Source: CAZJHX01 sp964545715 (lineage in GTDB: Bacteria; Myxococcota_A; UBA9042; GCA-2863065). Taken from it: a DNA stretch of 64,000 nt. Position 1 is the first letter of the stretch. Every line of letters starts with the position of its first letter. The stretch covers positions 1 to 64,000 of the forward strand of contig CAZJHX010000026.1 of NCBI GenBank assembly GCA_964545715.1. Reading direction: 5' to 3'. Below the pieces are notes generated by a model, which was given only the letters and a program-made list of their open reading frames with translations, was not told the DNA's origin and ran no database searches. Both the position numbers and the translations under genes were made by a program. Of this stretch, positions 45,194 through 53,526 are shown piece by piece.

Positions 45194-46584
45194 GAGCGGC
45201 CCTTCCTGCCCGACGGTCGGGCAAACGGCACCACGCCGCTGTCGCGTTGAGTGATCGGCTTGCGCTTTTTGGTCGACCGCTTTCGCTTCGGCTTGTCGCC
45301 GCCAGACGGGCTTCTGCGGCTCTTCCGCGGTCCCTTCGCCACCAGCGGCCGCCACGCGCCCGGCGTCTCGGCAAACCGGGAGACGTTGATCAGCACGCCG
45401 ATTGCGAACAGCGTCATCACCATCGACGACCCACCGCCGGAGAGCAGCGGCAGGTTCAGGCCCTTCGTCGGCACCAGCCCCACGGCAACGCCCATGTTGA
45501 AGGTCGCCTGCACACAGATCAGCACCGTGATGCCAAACGCCAGGAACCGTCCAAACTTGTCCGGCGCCTTCCAAGCCGCGCGAAAGCCCCGCCACAGCAG
45601 CGTCCCGAACAGCGCGATCACCACACAGCACCCGATCAGCCCCAGCTCCTCGCCGATCGACGCGTAGATGAAGTCGGTCCAGCCCTGGGTCAAGAAGCCC
45701 ATCTTGTTGCGGCCCATGCCCAGCCCCAGCCCCGAGATGCCACCCGACGCCAGACTGGTCAGCGAGTTCACCGTCTGGAACCCCGCTCCGTAGCGGTCGC
45801 TCCACGGGTCCAGCCAGGTGATCACGCGCGCGATCCGCTGAGAAGACAGCGCGATGTACTGCGCTACCAGCGGTATCGCCACAAAGCTCAACCCGAAGAC
45901 GTAGCTTGACTTGCTGCCCGCCACCCACAGCATGGCGAAGAGCACCGCGCCCATCACGATGCATGTACCCAGGTCCGGCTGCGCCAGACACAGCCCCATG
46001 AACAGCAGGTAGACAAGCAGGTGCGGCGCCCACCCGATCAGGAACTTCTCCATCCGGGCCAGCTTCTTCTCCAGCGAGTAGGCCAGGTAGATGACGAACG
46101 CGAGCTTCGCCAGCTCGGACGGCTGGAACTCGAACGCGCCGGTTCCGATCCACCGGGTCGAGTGCCCGCGGTTGATGCCCAGCCCCCCCACGGTCAGCAG
46201 CATCAGCAGCAGCGAGAAGCCCAAAATCCAGTACACGTGGCGTTTGTAGACCTGGTAGTTCACCGAGATGCCGACCACGAGGGCGATCAGGCCGACAAAG
46301 ATGTGCCGCAGGTGCGCACGCAGGTACCGGTTGGGGTCGTCGAACCGCATGTCCGCCACGCCCACGGACGCGGAATACACCATCACAACGCCGACGCCGA
46401 GCAGCCCCATCGCCGCCACCAGGATCCACACGTCGTACGGCTCATCGCCGACCAGGATCCCGCCGTCCTTGCCGCGCGGACGAGCCTGCGTGGCCGCCGT
46501 CATCGGGACGTCGCCGCTGGTGTCGTGTGAGCCGGTCCCGCGCGTGTCGGGGAAGGCCGGCCGTCTGGCGGTGCTCGTGGCCAT
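45190..46584 (-). CDS. ftsW: SEDS peptidoglycan polymerase FtsW
   Basis: 464 aa with about ten membrane helices. SEDS landmarks are visible: NRGHSTRWIGTGAFEFQPSELAKLAFVIYLA (helix 4/5 region), AQPDLGTCIVMGAVLFAMLW with the key Asp, the large periplasmic loop WLDPWSDRYGAGFQ, and the PTKGLNLPLLSGGGSSMVM end. FtsW polymerises septal glycan strands with FtsI. It has an unusual N-terminal cytoplasmic extension of about 50 aa and a basic C-terminal tail (KPKRKRSTKKRKPI). ATG 46584, 2 bp after the murF stop; its stop overlaps the ftsQ ATG. No murD, murG or murC sits beside it, unlike most dcw clusters. Confidence 0.96.
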   Translation of the reverse strand: MATSTARRPAFPDTRGTGSHDTSGDVPMTAATQARPRGKDGGILVGDEPYDVWILVAAMGLLGVGVVMVYSASVGVADMRFDDPNRYLRAHLRHIFVGLIALVVGISVNYQVYKRHVYWILGFSLLLMLLTVGGLGINRGHSTRWIGTGAFEFQPSELAKLAFVIYLAYSLEKKLARMEKFLIGWAPHLLVYLLFMGLCLAQPDLGTCIVMGAVLFAMLWVAGSKSSYVFGLSFVAIPLVAQYIALSSQRIARVITWLDPWSDRYGAGFQTVNSLTSLASGGISGLGLGMGRNKMGFLTQGWTDFIYASIGEELGLIGCCVVIALFGTLLWRGFRAAWKAPDKFGRFLAFGITVLICVQATFNMGVAVGLVPTKGLNLPLLSGGGSSMVMTLFAIGVLINVSRFAETPGAWRPLVAKGPRKSRRSPSGGDKPKRKRSTKKRKPITQRDSGVVPFARPSGRKGRS

Positions 46585-46586
46585 GC

Positions 46587-47960
46587 TTACTTCGTGTGGT
46601 CCTCCGGCAGCAGGGCGTGGACCACACGCTCCATCCGCATTCCGCGGCTCCCCTTGACCAGCACCCAGTCACCCGGGCGCACCATCGCCGTCACCTTGGA
46701 CACGAGCTCTGCGGCATCGGCTGCCACCACCACCGAGTCCTCCAGATAGCCGGCCGCCACATCCGCAGCGAACCGTCCGGCCACGAACAGCGTATGCACG
46801 TCCAAATCCGCCGCCAGCGCCCCGATCTCCTCATGGAAGCCCGGCGCACCGTCACCCAACTCGAGCATGTCGCCCAACACCGCGATCTTGCGGTCCGCGC
46901 CGGCCACCTCCGCCAGCGTCGTCAGCGCCGCCCGCATGCTGGCTGGATTGGCGTTGTAGCTGTCGTCGATCACATTGACGCCGGCCTTGGAGAACTTCCA
47001 CGTCAGCCGCCCGCCCAGACCGGCCGTCTGCTTTTGCAGCGCCTTGAGCCCCGGTCCCGGATCCAGACCCAGCGCCACCAGCGCCCCCACTGCCAGGGCC
47101 GCGTTCCAGACGTCGTGCCGCCCCATCGCCCGCAGGCGCAGGTCGTATCGCTTGCCGCGCACGTTCACCGTCGCGCTGAAGCCCGCCACGCCCGTTCGCC
47201 GAATGCCCTCGACGGCCACGTCCACGTCTTTGGAACCGACCGTAATCGTCTTTGCCGCGATGCCTTCCGCCGCACGCACTACCTGTGGGTCTCGCGCGTT
47301 CACCACAGCGACCGCATCGTCAGCCAGCCCGCAGTACAGCTCGCCCTTGGCCCACATAACGCCGTCCAGCGAGATCAGGCCCTCCAGATGCGCGGCCGCG
47401 ATCGACGTGATCAGGCCCACCGATGGCTTCGCGATCTCCGTCAGCCGCGCGATCTCGCCCGGCCGGTTCATGCCCATCTCCAGCACCGCGAAGTCGTTGG
47501 CGTCCGACACCTCAAACGCAGTCAGCGGCAGCCCGATCAGGTTGTTGAAGTTGCCCGGGTTCGCCGTCACGTTGCCGTACGCGCCCAGCATCACCGCCAA
47601 CATCTCTTTTGTGCTCGTCTTGCCGTTGGACCCGGTGATCCCGATGACCCGGGTACGCAGCTTTGCAAGGTGGTCGGCGGCCAGGTCACCCAGCGCCGCC
47701 AGCGTATCGGGCACCACCACGTTCACTCGGTCGCCGACATCCGGGCTCTGGCCCGGCTGGGACAGGCAGCCACACGCGCCACGCTCCATCGCCTTCTCGA
47801 TAAACGCGTGACCGTCCAGTCGCTCGCCGACGATCGGCACGAACAGCTCTCCCGGTCGCAGCGTTCGTGTGTCCGTGGAGATCCCCGTGCAGCGTCTCTT
47901 GGCCCCGCTCTTGAGCGCCCCGCCCGTAACGGTGGACACATCGGCTCCAGTAAACATCAT
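46587..47960 (-). CDS. murF: UDP-MurNAc-tripeptide D-alanyl-D-alanine ligase MurF
   Basis: 457 aa Mur ligase that adds D-Ala-D-Ala in the cytoplasm. P-loop GITGSNGKTSTKE (108-119), the VLEMGMNRPGEIARL motif typical of MurF, and a central domain with DSYNANPASMRAAL. ATG at 47960 overlaps the murE stop as ATGA. Position next to murE is the common order. Confidence 0.96.
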   Translation of the reverse strand: MMFTGADVSTVTGGALKSGAKRRCTGISTDTRTLRPGELFVPIVGERLDGHAFIEKAMERGACGCLSQPGQSPDVGDRVNVVVPDTLAALGDLAADHLAKLRTRVIGITGSNGKTSTKEMLAVMLGAYGNVTANPGNFNNLIGLPLTAFEVSDANDFAVLEMGMNRPGEIARLTEIAKPSVGLITSIAAAHLEGLISLDGVMWAKGELYCGLADDAVAVVNARDPQVVRAAEGIAAKTITVGSKDVDVAVEGIRRTGVAGFSATVNVRGKRYDLRLRAMGRHDVWNAALAVGALVALGLDPGPGLKALQKQTAGLGGRLTWKFSKAGVNVIDDSYNANPASMRAALTTLAEVAGADRKIAVLGDMLELGDGAPGFHEEIGALAADLDVHTLFVAGRFAADVAAGYLEDSVVVAADAAELVSKVTAMVRPGDWVLVKGSRGMRMERVVHALLPEDHTK

Positions 47961-49459
47961 CCGCCCAACACCTCCGCCGCGACCACGCGGTCATCGAAGT
48001 CGATCTTTTCGTCGCCGATCACCTGCCCGGTCTCGTGGCCCTTGCCCGCGATCAGCACCACGTCGCCCTCGCGCGCGGCCTCGATCGCCATCTCGATGGC
48101 AGCCGCGCGGTCGGGCTCGACCAGGATCGACGTCGGGTCCGCGTCCACCGGGATTCCCAGAAGGATCTCCTCTATGATCTGATGCGGCGGCTCACTGCGC
48201 GGGTTGTCCGACGTTACAACCATCAGATCCGCGCCCTCCGACACCACGCGCGCCATCGCCGGACGCTTTGTCTTGTCGCGGTCCCCACCGCAGCCGAAGA
48301 CCACGATCAGCCGCGCATCCGTCAGCTCGCGCAGCGACGCGGTGGCCGCCTGCAGCGCATCCGGGGTGTGGGCATAGTCCACCAACACCGTGATGCCCTT
48401 GTCGTTGGGAACAGCCTCGAACCGCCCGGGTACGCCACGCACCCGCATCAGGCCTTCCACGATCGCGATCGGCTCCACGCCCAACACCTGGGCCGCGCCG
48501 ATCGCCGCCATGGCGTTGCGCACGTTGTGACGCCCCGGCAGCTTCAGATCAAACGTCAGCGTGCCCTCCGGCGTCGCGATCCGACCCTTGCTGCCCGTCG
48601 GGGTCAACTCCAGCGCGCTCGGGTAGACATCCGCGTCGTCGTCAAAGCCGAACGTCAGGATGTTCTTTCGGAACTCCCGGTGGACCTCCATGCCGTAGTC
48701 GTCGTCCGCCGGCACCACGACGCCGCGGCACTGTTTGCTGTCCTGCACCTCGCCCAGGATCCAGTTCACCTTGGTCTGCGCGTACTCCTCGTGGTCGGCG
48801 TGGAAGTCCAGGTGATCCGAGCCCACGCCGGTCAAGACGCCCACCGTAAACGTGCACCCTTCGGACCGCTTCAGCGCGATGCCGTGCGACGAGACCTCCA
48901 TCGCAGCCGTGGTCACGCCACACGCGACCATGTCCGCCAGCACCTCCTGCAGCGCGGGCGCCTCGGGCGTCGTCAGGCCCGTATCGATCACTTTGCCTGC
49001 GTACCGCGCGCCTGTTGCCGTCCCCAGCAGCCCCGGCGAGCGCCCGGCGCTCAACAGAATCGCCTCCAGCAGATGCGCCGTCGTCGTCTTGCCGTTGGTT
49101 CCGGTGATGCCGATCAGCTCCAGCTTCCCGCTCGGGTGGTCCATCAGCGCCGCTGACATCTGGCCGAGCGCGGTCGCGACGTGCGGCACCACAACAATCG
49201 GGGCGTTGGCTGCTGTGGCGGCAGTTATAATCGCCTCTGTTGGGGTCTCCCCGAGCACTATCGCGACCGCGCCGGCCTCGAGCGCGGTCTCTATAAACTG
49301 TCGTCCGTCGCGGTATACGTCCACGATCGCCGCAAACACATCTCCCGCGCCGACCTTGCGCGAGTCGCAGTGCACGCGACGGACTTCCACGTCCAGCCCC
49401 TCCGGCTCGCCGGTCGTCGAAACGACGATGACCTGTTGCAGCAGCTCTCGCAGCGTCAT
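47957..49459 (-). CDS. murE: UDP-MurNAc-L-Ala-D-Glu: meso-diaminopimelate ligase MurE
   Basis: 500 aa Mur ligase. P-loop GITGTNGKTTTAH (118-130), the VSSHGIAL and DHLDFHADHEEYA segments, DYAHTPDAL, and the DNPR motif in VTSDNPRSE, which in MurE selects meso-DAP over L-Lys. It predicts DAP-type peptidoglycan as in most Gram-negatives. ATG at 49459 overlaps the ftsI stop; stop overlaps murF ATG. Confidence 0.97.
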   Translation of the reverse strand: MTLRELLQQVIVVSTTGEPEGLDVEVRRVHCDSRKVGAGDVFAAIVDVYRDGRQFIETALEAGAVAIVLGETPTEAIITAATAANAPIVVVPHVATALGQMSAALMDHPSGKLELIGITGTNGKTTTAHLLEAILLSAGRSPGLLGTATGARYAGKVIDTGLTTPEAPALQEVLADMVACGVTTAAMEVSSHGIALKRSEGCTFTVGVLTGVGSDHLDFHADHEEYAQTKVNWILGEVQDSKQCRGVVVPADDDYGMEVHREFRKNILTFGFDDDADVYPSALELTPTGSKGRIATPEGTLTFDLKLPGRHNVRNAMAAIGAAQVLGVEPIAIVEGLMRVRGVPGRFEAVPNDKGITVLVDYAHTPDALQAATASLRELTDARLIVVFGCGGDRDKTKRPAMARVVSEGADLMVVTSDNPRSEPPHQIIEEILLGIPVDADPTSILVEPDRAAAIEMAIEAAREGDVVLIAGKGHETGQVIGDEKIDFDDRVVAAEVLGG

Positions 49460-51618
49460 GGCTTGTCCTCACCGCCCTGGGGGCCGAGCGCCGGTCCGGG
49501 CTTCAAGTAGATCGTCACGCGCGTCCAGGGCGCCGTCATCGTGCCAGGCGACAGGCTCTGGCCAACCACGCGACCCGTCCCGTCCACGTCCACCGACAGG
49601 TAGCTCTGGTGCGCCAACCGCACCGCCTCACGCGCCGCCAGGTCCGTGAACTCCGGCACGCCAACGGTCACAGGCTCCTCGAGGTCCACGCCCGGCTGCT
49701 TGTTGTTTGGCCAGTCGTAGTACGCGCCCTCCGCCGACGGGTGCGGCTGGCCGTAATGCTTGATGACCGTCTCGCGCCGCACCGCCTCACGCGACCCGTA
49801 CGACGGCGGCACGCCCAAATAGTTCAGCGTCCACTCGGTGATCGCCTTGTACGCCGGCGCCGCCACCACGCCGCCGTAGTACTGGCCCTGGGGCTCATCG
49901 ATCGCCACCAGCACCGCCAGCTTCGGTCGATCGGCCGGTGCCAGGCCGACAAACGACGCGATCCAGCGATCCTCGGCGTAGCCGCCGGCGATGTTGTCCG
50001 GCTTTTGCGCCGTCCCGGTCTTGCCGGCCACCTCGTAGTCGTAGATCCACCCGAGGGGGCCGGTACCGTCGTGCTCGACCACGCCCTTCATCGCCTGCAC
50101 CACTTTCCGCGCCGTCCGTGCCGACACCACGCGCCGCACACGTTCCGGCGCAAACGAGCGCAGTACCGCGCGGTCGGAGTCCAGCTCCGCCATCAGCACG
50201 CGCGGCCGCATCAGCACGCCGTCGTTGCCCAACGCTGCCAGCGCCGTCACCAATTGCAGCCCGGTCACCGCCACGCCCTGACCAAACGCGATGTTCGCCA
50301 GCGTTATCTCCGCCCAGGTCTTGGGCGGGCGCAGCAATCCGGCCGCGTCACCGGCAAGACCCACCTGCGTGCGCGAGCCGAAGCCGAAGCTCTTCAAATA
50401 CGTGTGCAGGCGCTCGCGACCCAGCATCTGGCCAATCTTGATACAGCCGATGTTGGAGGAGTACTTGATGACGTCTTCGATCGAGCGCTTCTCCTTGAAG
50501 CGGTGCGTGTCGCTGATCGTCTTGCGACCTACGCGATAGCGTCCGCCCTCCAGATCCAGCTTGTCCTCCAGCTCGATCAGGCCCTCTTCGATGCCCGCCG
50601 CGACCGTGAACACCTTGAACGTCGAGCCCGGCTCGAACTGGTCAGTGATGCAGCGATTGCGAAAGCGCTGCACGATCCGCTTGCCCGCCTGGCGCAGCGT
50701 GTGGTCCTCGGCGATCTGCTCGCGATACCGATTCGGGTTGAACCGCGGGTAGTGCGCCATGGCCAGCACGTCGCCGGTCTTTACGTCCATCACGATCGCT
50801 ACGCCCGACAACGCCAACGACGACAGCGCTGCACGCTCCAGCTCGCGCTCGGCCACCGCCTGGATCTTCTCGTCGATGGTCAGCTGCAGCGAGTGCCCCG
50901 CCCGCGTCTCGATCGGCGGCAGCGCCTCCAGCATCGCGTAGCGACCGCGCGCATCACGGTGGTAGCGCGCCTCCAGCTCGCCGCCGCGCAGGTATGTGTC
51001 GTACGTGGCCTCCAGTCCCTCCTGGCCACGCGAGTCGAAGCCCACCACCCCCAGCAGCTGCCCGGCCAGCTCCTTCTTGGGATAGAAGCGCTTGGCTTCA
51101 CGGCTGATCATGATGCCGGCCAGATCCATCGTCTTGATCTTCTCGGCTTCCTCCGCCGTCACCTGCCGCTTCAGGTAGCGGAAGTGGCTGTGCGCGGTCA
51201 GCCTCCGCATCAGCGACTCCGCGTCCAGCGACAGGGCCTCAGCGAGCTGCTCGGCCGACTCTACCGGGTCGTCCACCTTGCGCGGGTTGGCGTAGATCGT
51301 GTCGACCTCCACCGAAGACGCCAGCGCCTCCATGTTCCGGTCGAAGATGTCGCCTCGCTGCGTGTCCAGGCGCAGCTTCCGCAGGTAATTGCGCTCAGCC
51401 TCCTCCAAGAAGGCCTCGCTCTCGCACCCCTGCAGATAGATGCACGTGCACAGCACGCTCAGGATGCACATCGCCAGCAGCGTCCCAACCAGACGCATGC
51501 GGCGCAGCATCATCAGCTCCGTGTCCACGGCCGTGGTCGGACGCTTCTTGCGCGGCTTCTTCTTCTTCTTGGGCGCGAGCTTCTTGTTCGTCGCGCGGCC
51601 GGTGATCTTCGTCGCCAT
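49456..51618 (-). CDS. ftsI: Septal penicillin-binding protein FtsI (PBP3) with PASTA domain
   Basis: 720 aa. Lys-rich cytoplasmic N-terminus, membrane helix (LVGTLLAMCILSVLCTCIYLQG, about 43-64), a pedestal domain, and a transpeptidase domain with the three active-site motifs STFK (332-335), SSN (387-389) and KTGT (533-536). The last about 60 aa form a single PASTA domain (VGVPEFTDLAAREAVRLA; VVGQSLSPGT), which is not found in E. coli FtsI but occurs in Gram-positive PBPs. It cross-links septal peptidoglycan. ATG 51618, 14 bp downstream of the TPR lipoprotein gene, with its stop overlapping the murE ATG. Confidence 0.96.
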   Translation of the reverse strand: MATKITGRATNKKLAPKKKKKPRKKRPTTAVDTELMMLRRMRLVGTLLAMCILSVLCTCIYLQGCESEAFLEEAERNYLRKLRLDTQRGDIFDRNMEALASSVEVDTIYANPRKVDDPVESAEQLAEALSLDAESLMRRLTAHSHFRYLKRQVTAEEAEKIKTMDLAGIMISREAKRFYPKKELAGQLLGVVGFDSRGQEGLEATYDTYLRGGELEARYHRDARGRYAMLEALPPIETRAGHSLQLTIDEKIQAVAERELERAALSSLALSGVAIVMDVKTGDVLAMAHYPRFNPNRYREQIAEDHTLRQAGKRIVQRFRNRCITDQFEPGSTFKVFTVAAGIEEGLIELEDKLDLEGGRYRVGRKTISDTHRFKEKRSIEDVIKYSSNIGCIKIGQMLGRERLHTYLKSFGFGSRTQVGLAGDAAGLLRPPKTWAEITLANIAFGQGVAVTGLQLVTALAALGNDGVLMRPRVLMAELDSDRAVLRSFAPERVRRVVSARTARKVVQAMKGVVEHDGTGPLGWIYDYEVAGKTGTAQKPDNIAGGYAEDRWIASFVGLAPADRPKLAVLVAIDEPQGQYYGGVVAAPAYKAITEWTLNYLGVPPSYGSREAVRRETVIKHYGQPHPSAEGAYYDWPNNKQPGVDLEEPVTVGVPEFTDLAAREAVRLAHQSYLSVDVDGTGRVVGQSLSPGTMTAPWTRVTIYLKPGPALGPQGGEDKP

Positions 51619-51632
51619 GGAGTTGTTGTGGT

Positions 51633-52379
51633 CTACAGCCTCCGTTGGCAGCGACGGCCGAACGTGGACTCAGGGCCGTCTTTCACGCAGCTGCGCAGCT
51701 GCTGAGCAGCCAACGCGCGCCGCCCGATCGACTCGTAGATCGAGGCCAGGTGGAAGTGCGGCTCGGCATACACCGCGCACTTCGTTGACGCGCTGGCCAG
51801 CTTCTCGATCGCGTCCTCCAGCTGGCCGAGCTCTTTGTAGAGAACGCCGAGGTTGTTGTAGCCCTTGCAGAACTTCTGGTTGTGAAACAGCGCCAGCCGA
51901 TAGTGCTTGAGCGCCTGCGTGCGTTTGCCCAGCTTGTGGTAGGCGTACCCCATGTTGTTGTGGGCCACCCACGGCGTCGAATAGAGCGTCTCGCTCAGCA
52001 ACGGCTCCAAGACGTCGATCGCGTCCCGCCAGCGGCGCGTCTCAAGCAGCAGCGCGCCCAGGTTGGACCGCGCCTCGTGAAAGCCGGTCCGCACCTTCAG
52101 CGCCCGGCGGAAGTGACGCTCCGCCCGCGCGTGCTCCTTGCGCCCAAAGAAGATGAACCCGAAGAGATGATGCGCGTCCGGGTGGTCCTCATCGAACTTC
52201 ATGCACTCGGTCAGCTCTTTGAGCGCCGGCACGATCTGATTCTCGTAGAAGTACCCGTTGGCCAGCTTGTAGTGGAACTCCGCCTTCTTGTCGAGCTGCG
52301 CACGCGTCGGTCCCGCGCTGCATCCCGCCAGCAGCGCGATCGTGGCTACCGCTGTCGTGAAGTTTCTCGCCGTCATCAT
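51633..52379 (-). CDS. TPR lipoprotein inserted between ftsL and ftsI
   Basis: 248 aa from ATG 52379, where GGGGAGA gives a ribosome site and the lipobox LLAGC (residues 15-19) follows. The rest is about six TPRs (KAEFHYKLANGYFYENQIVPALKELTECMKF; HHLFGFIFFGRKEHARAERHFRRAL; NNMGYAYHKLGKRTQALKHYRLAL). It resembles PilF/PilW-type outer-membrane lipoproteins that support secretin assembly, but no pilus genes are near. Position implies a division or cell-wall role, for example a periplasmic scaffold of the divisome. A longer same-frame reading extends upstream into ftsL and is rejected. Confidence 0.85.
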   Translation of the reverse strand: MMTARNFTTAVATIALLAGCSAGPTRAQLDKKAEFHYKLANGYFYENQIVPALKELTECMKFDEDHPDAHHLFGFIFFGRKEHARAERHFRRALKVRTGFHEARSNLGALLLETRRWRDAIDVLEPLLSETLYSTPWVAHNNMGYAYHKLGKRTQALKHYRLALFHNQKFCKGYNNLGVLYKELGQLEDAIEKLASASTKCAVYAEPHFHLASIYESIGRRALAAQQLRSCVKDGPESTFGRRCQRRL

Positions 52380-52399
52380 CCGTCTCCCCAGAGCTGTTC

Positions 52400-52729
52400 T
52401 CACCGGATCTCCACAATGTCTTGAGGCGCAGGGACCCGCATCCCCAGACGGTCCGACGCCTCTCTCCGAATTCGTTCCACGCGCTTGAGCGTCGCCAGCT
52501 CCAGTCGCAGGCGGCGGCTCTCGTCCAGCATCGAGCGGTACTTCAGCGTCTCCGTCGAGAGCTCCATACCCAGCTGGTAGACCTGGTACCGATGCCAGAC
52601 CTGGTAGATCCCGAGGCTGGTCAGAATCGACACGAACACCGCAACCAGCACGAAGCTGCGCAGCCCCCACGAGAGCTTCGGGCCGCCGCGTGACGGCTCC
52701 TTGCCCTGCTTCTGTTTGCGTTGCGCCAT
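52400..52729 (-). CDS. ftsL: Cell division protein FtsL
   Basis: 109 aa. Short basic cytoplasmic N-terminus, one membrane helix (FVLVAVFVSILTSLGIYQVW, about 27-46) and a periplasmic leucine-zipper-like coiled coil (LSTETLKYRSMLDESRRLRLELATLKRVERIRREASDRLGM), the pattern of FtsL. It bridges FtsQ and FtsW/FtsI. The ATG directly follows the mraZ stop; rsmH, which normally separates the two, is missing. FtsL-type is assigned by size, topology and position, since sequence is poorly conserved. Confidence 0.88.
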   Translation of the reverse strand: MAQRKQKQGKEPSRGGPKLSWGLRSFVLVAVFVSILTSLGIYQVWHRYQVYQLGMELSTETLKYRSMLDESRRLRLELATLKRVERIRREASDRLGMRVPAPQDIVEIR

Positions 52730-53185
52730 CTACAGCCCCAGCTCCGACATCGTGTTGAGCATGGAGTCGACGGTCGCGTCCTCGTCCAGCGTGTCCAGCT
52801 CGGTCTCCCAGCGACCGGGCGCCCAGAGCTCGACGTAAGTGAGCTGTCCGACAAAGACCGCCTCTTTGACGATGTCCGCGTACTCTCGCAGCTTCTCAGG
52901 CAGTAAGATCCGGCCATGCTTGTCGATCGAGCACGGTGTGGCCGCATGGAAGACCTTGCGCCGCAGCTTCATCAGCGCCCGGTTGCCGACGCCGCGCGAC
53001 GCGATCTCGGTGGCCAGCTTCTCAAACAGGCTCTGCGGAAAGGCCCAAAGGCAGCTGTCAGCCGGCGAGCGGGTCACGACGAGCAGCTCGTCGTCGTGCT
53101 TCGTTTTCAGCACGTCGCGAACGCGCGAGGGAACGGAGACCCGTCCCTTGCCGTCGACTGCGTGCTTGAACTCACCGCTAAACAA
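52730..53185 (-). CDS. mraZ: Transcriptional regulator MraZ
   Basis: 151 aa, normal length. Two SpoVT/AbrB-like repeats: FSGEFKHAVDGKGRVSVPSRVRD at the start and CSIDKHGRILLPEKLREYADI in the second half, both with the DxKGR/DKHGR loop. MraZ binds TGGG-containing direct repeats and represses the dcw operon. Exactly such repeats lie 46 bp upstream of the ATG, so autoregulation is probable. It is the first gene of the operon. Confidence 0.97.
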   Translation of the reverse strand: MFSGEFKHAVDGKGRVSVPSRVRDVLKTKHDDELLVVTRSPADSCLWAFPQSLFEKLATEIASRGVGNRALMKLRRKVFHAATPCSIDKHGRILLPEKLREYADIVKEAVFVGQLTYVELWAPGRWETELDTLDEDATVDSMLNTMSELGL

Positions 53186-53230
53186 TTGGCTGACCTACCG
53201 CTCTCAGCGTCCCCATATGTCGTGGAGGGC

Positions 53231-53270
53231 GTTATCCCACCCTATCCCACTCTATCCCACACTACTCCAC
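53231..53270 (-). promoter_or_regulatory. MraZ-box direct repeat array
   Basis: On the minus strand: GTGGAGTAGT, GTGGGATAGA, GTGGGATAGG, GTGGGATAAC, four decamers with exact 10-bp period, the first degenerate. This is the arrangement known for MraZ operators (TGGGN repeats spaced by 5 bp). It sits 46-85 bp upstream of the mraZ start, downstream of the -10 candidate, suited to repression. Confidence 0.85.
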
Positions 53271-53299
53271 TCGTAAGGGTTAGAGACCCCGCCGGTCAA
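53270..53299 (-). promoter_or_regulatory. Candidate promoter of the dcw operon
   Basis: On the minus strand TTGACC (53299-53294), an 18-bp spacer and TACGAG (53275-53270) adjoin the MraZ repeats. A second TTGACT lies 23 bp further upstream. The -10 match is weak, so this is tentative. Confidence 0.4.
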
Positions 53300-53463
53300 G
53301 GGCTTTTTTTTCAATAGAGTCAAGAAATTGCAGCCCGAAAAGATGAGGTGCCATATGTGGTGTCTAGCAGTGCGCGAGCCACCACATGTTGTGGGGTCGG
53401 CCCCCGGCTCAGAAAGCGGTCGCGTTCGGATTAAATGGAGGGTGTTTGTGGAAAAAACGCGCC

Positions 53464-53499
53464 GAGATCCGGTGAAAGATCCGGGCGCTTCCGGATCTC
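53464..53499 (-). terminator. Hairpin array downstream of the kinase gene
   Basis: AGATCCGG-GCGCTT-CCGGATCT (53477-53498) is a perfect 8-bp stem, and a third copy of the arm, GAGATCCGG (53464-53472), can pair alternatively. About 8-14 nt further on the minus strand is GCGCG then TTTTTT. Likely terminates the kinase transcript; two alternative hairpins are possible. Confidence 0.45.
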
Positions 53500-53526
53500 T
53501 CCCACTCTAGACGTGCTTTGACGCGG

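Larger units (their letters stand above)
53186..53526. other. 341-bp intergenic region between mraZ and the kinase gene
   Basis: No gene. It contains the MraZ-box array (53231-53270), a promoter candidate (53270-53299), a CCACA-TGT-TGTGG palindrome near 53380-53393, a TTTTTT tract on the minus strand (about 53450-53456) and a repeat of the 8-mer CCGGATCT that forms hairpins (53464-53499). A 60-codon plus-strand reading frame (53328-53510) has no family features and no ribosome site. Confidence 0.6.

Noticed and set aside
45194..46429. Upstream extension of the FtsQ frame
   Set aside because: It runs through ftsW in another frame; the ATG at 45193 overlaps the ftsW stop as ATGA and gives a normal FtsQ.
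52380..52670. Upstream extension of the TPR lipoprotein frame
   Set aside because: It overlaps ftsL in another frame; the ATG at 52379 has a ribosome site and a proper lipobox.
53328..53510. 60-codon plus-strand frame in the mraZ-kinase gap
   Set aside because: No ribosome site, no homologous features, and it crosses the hairpin array.
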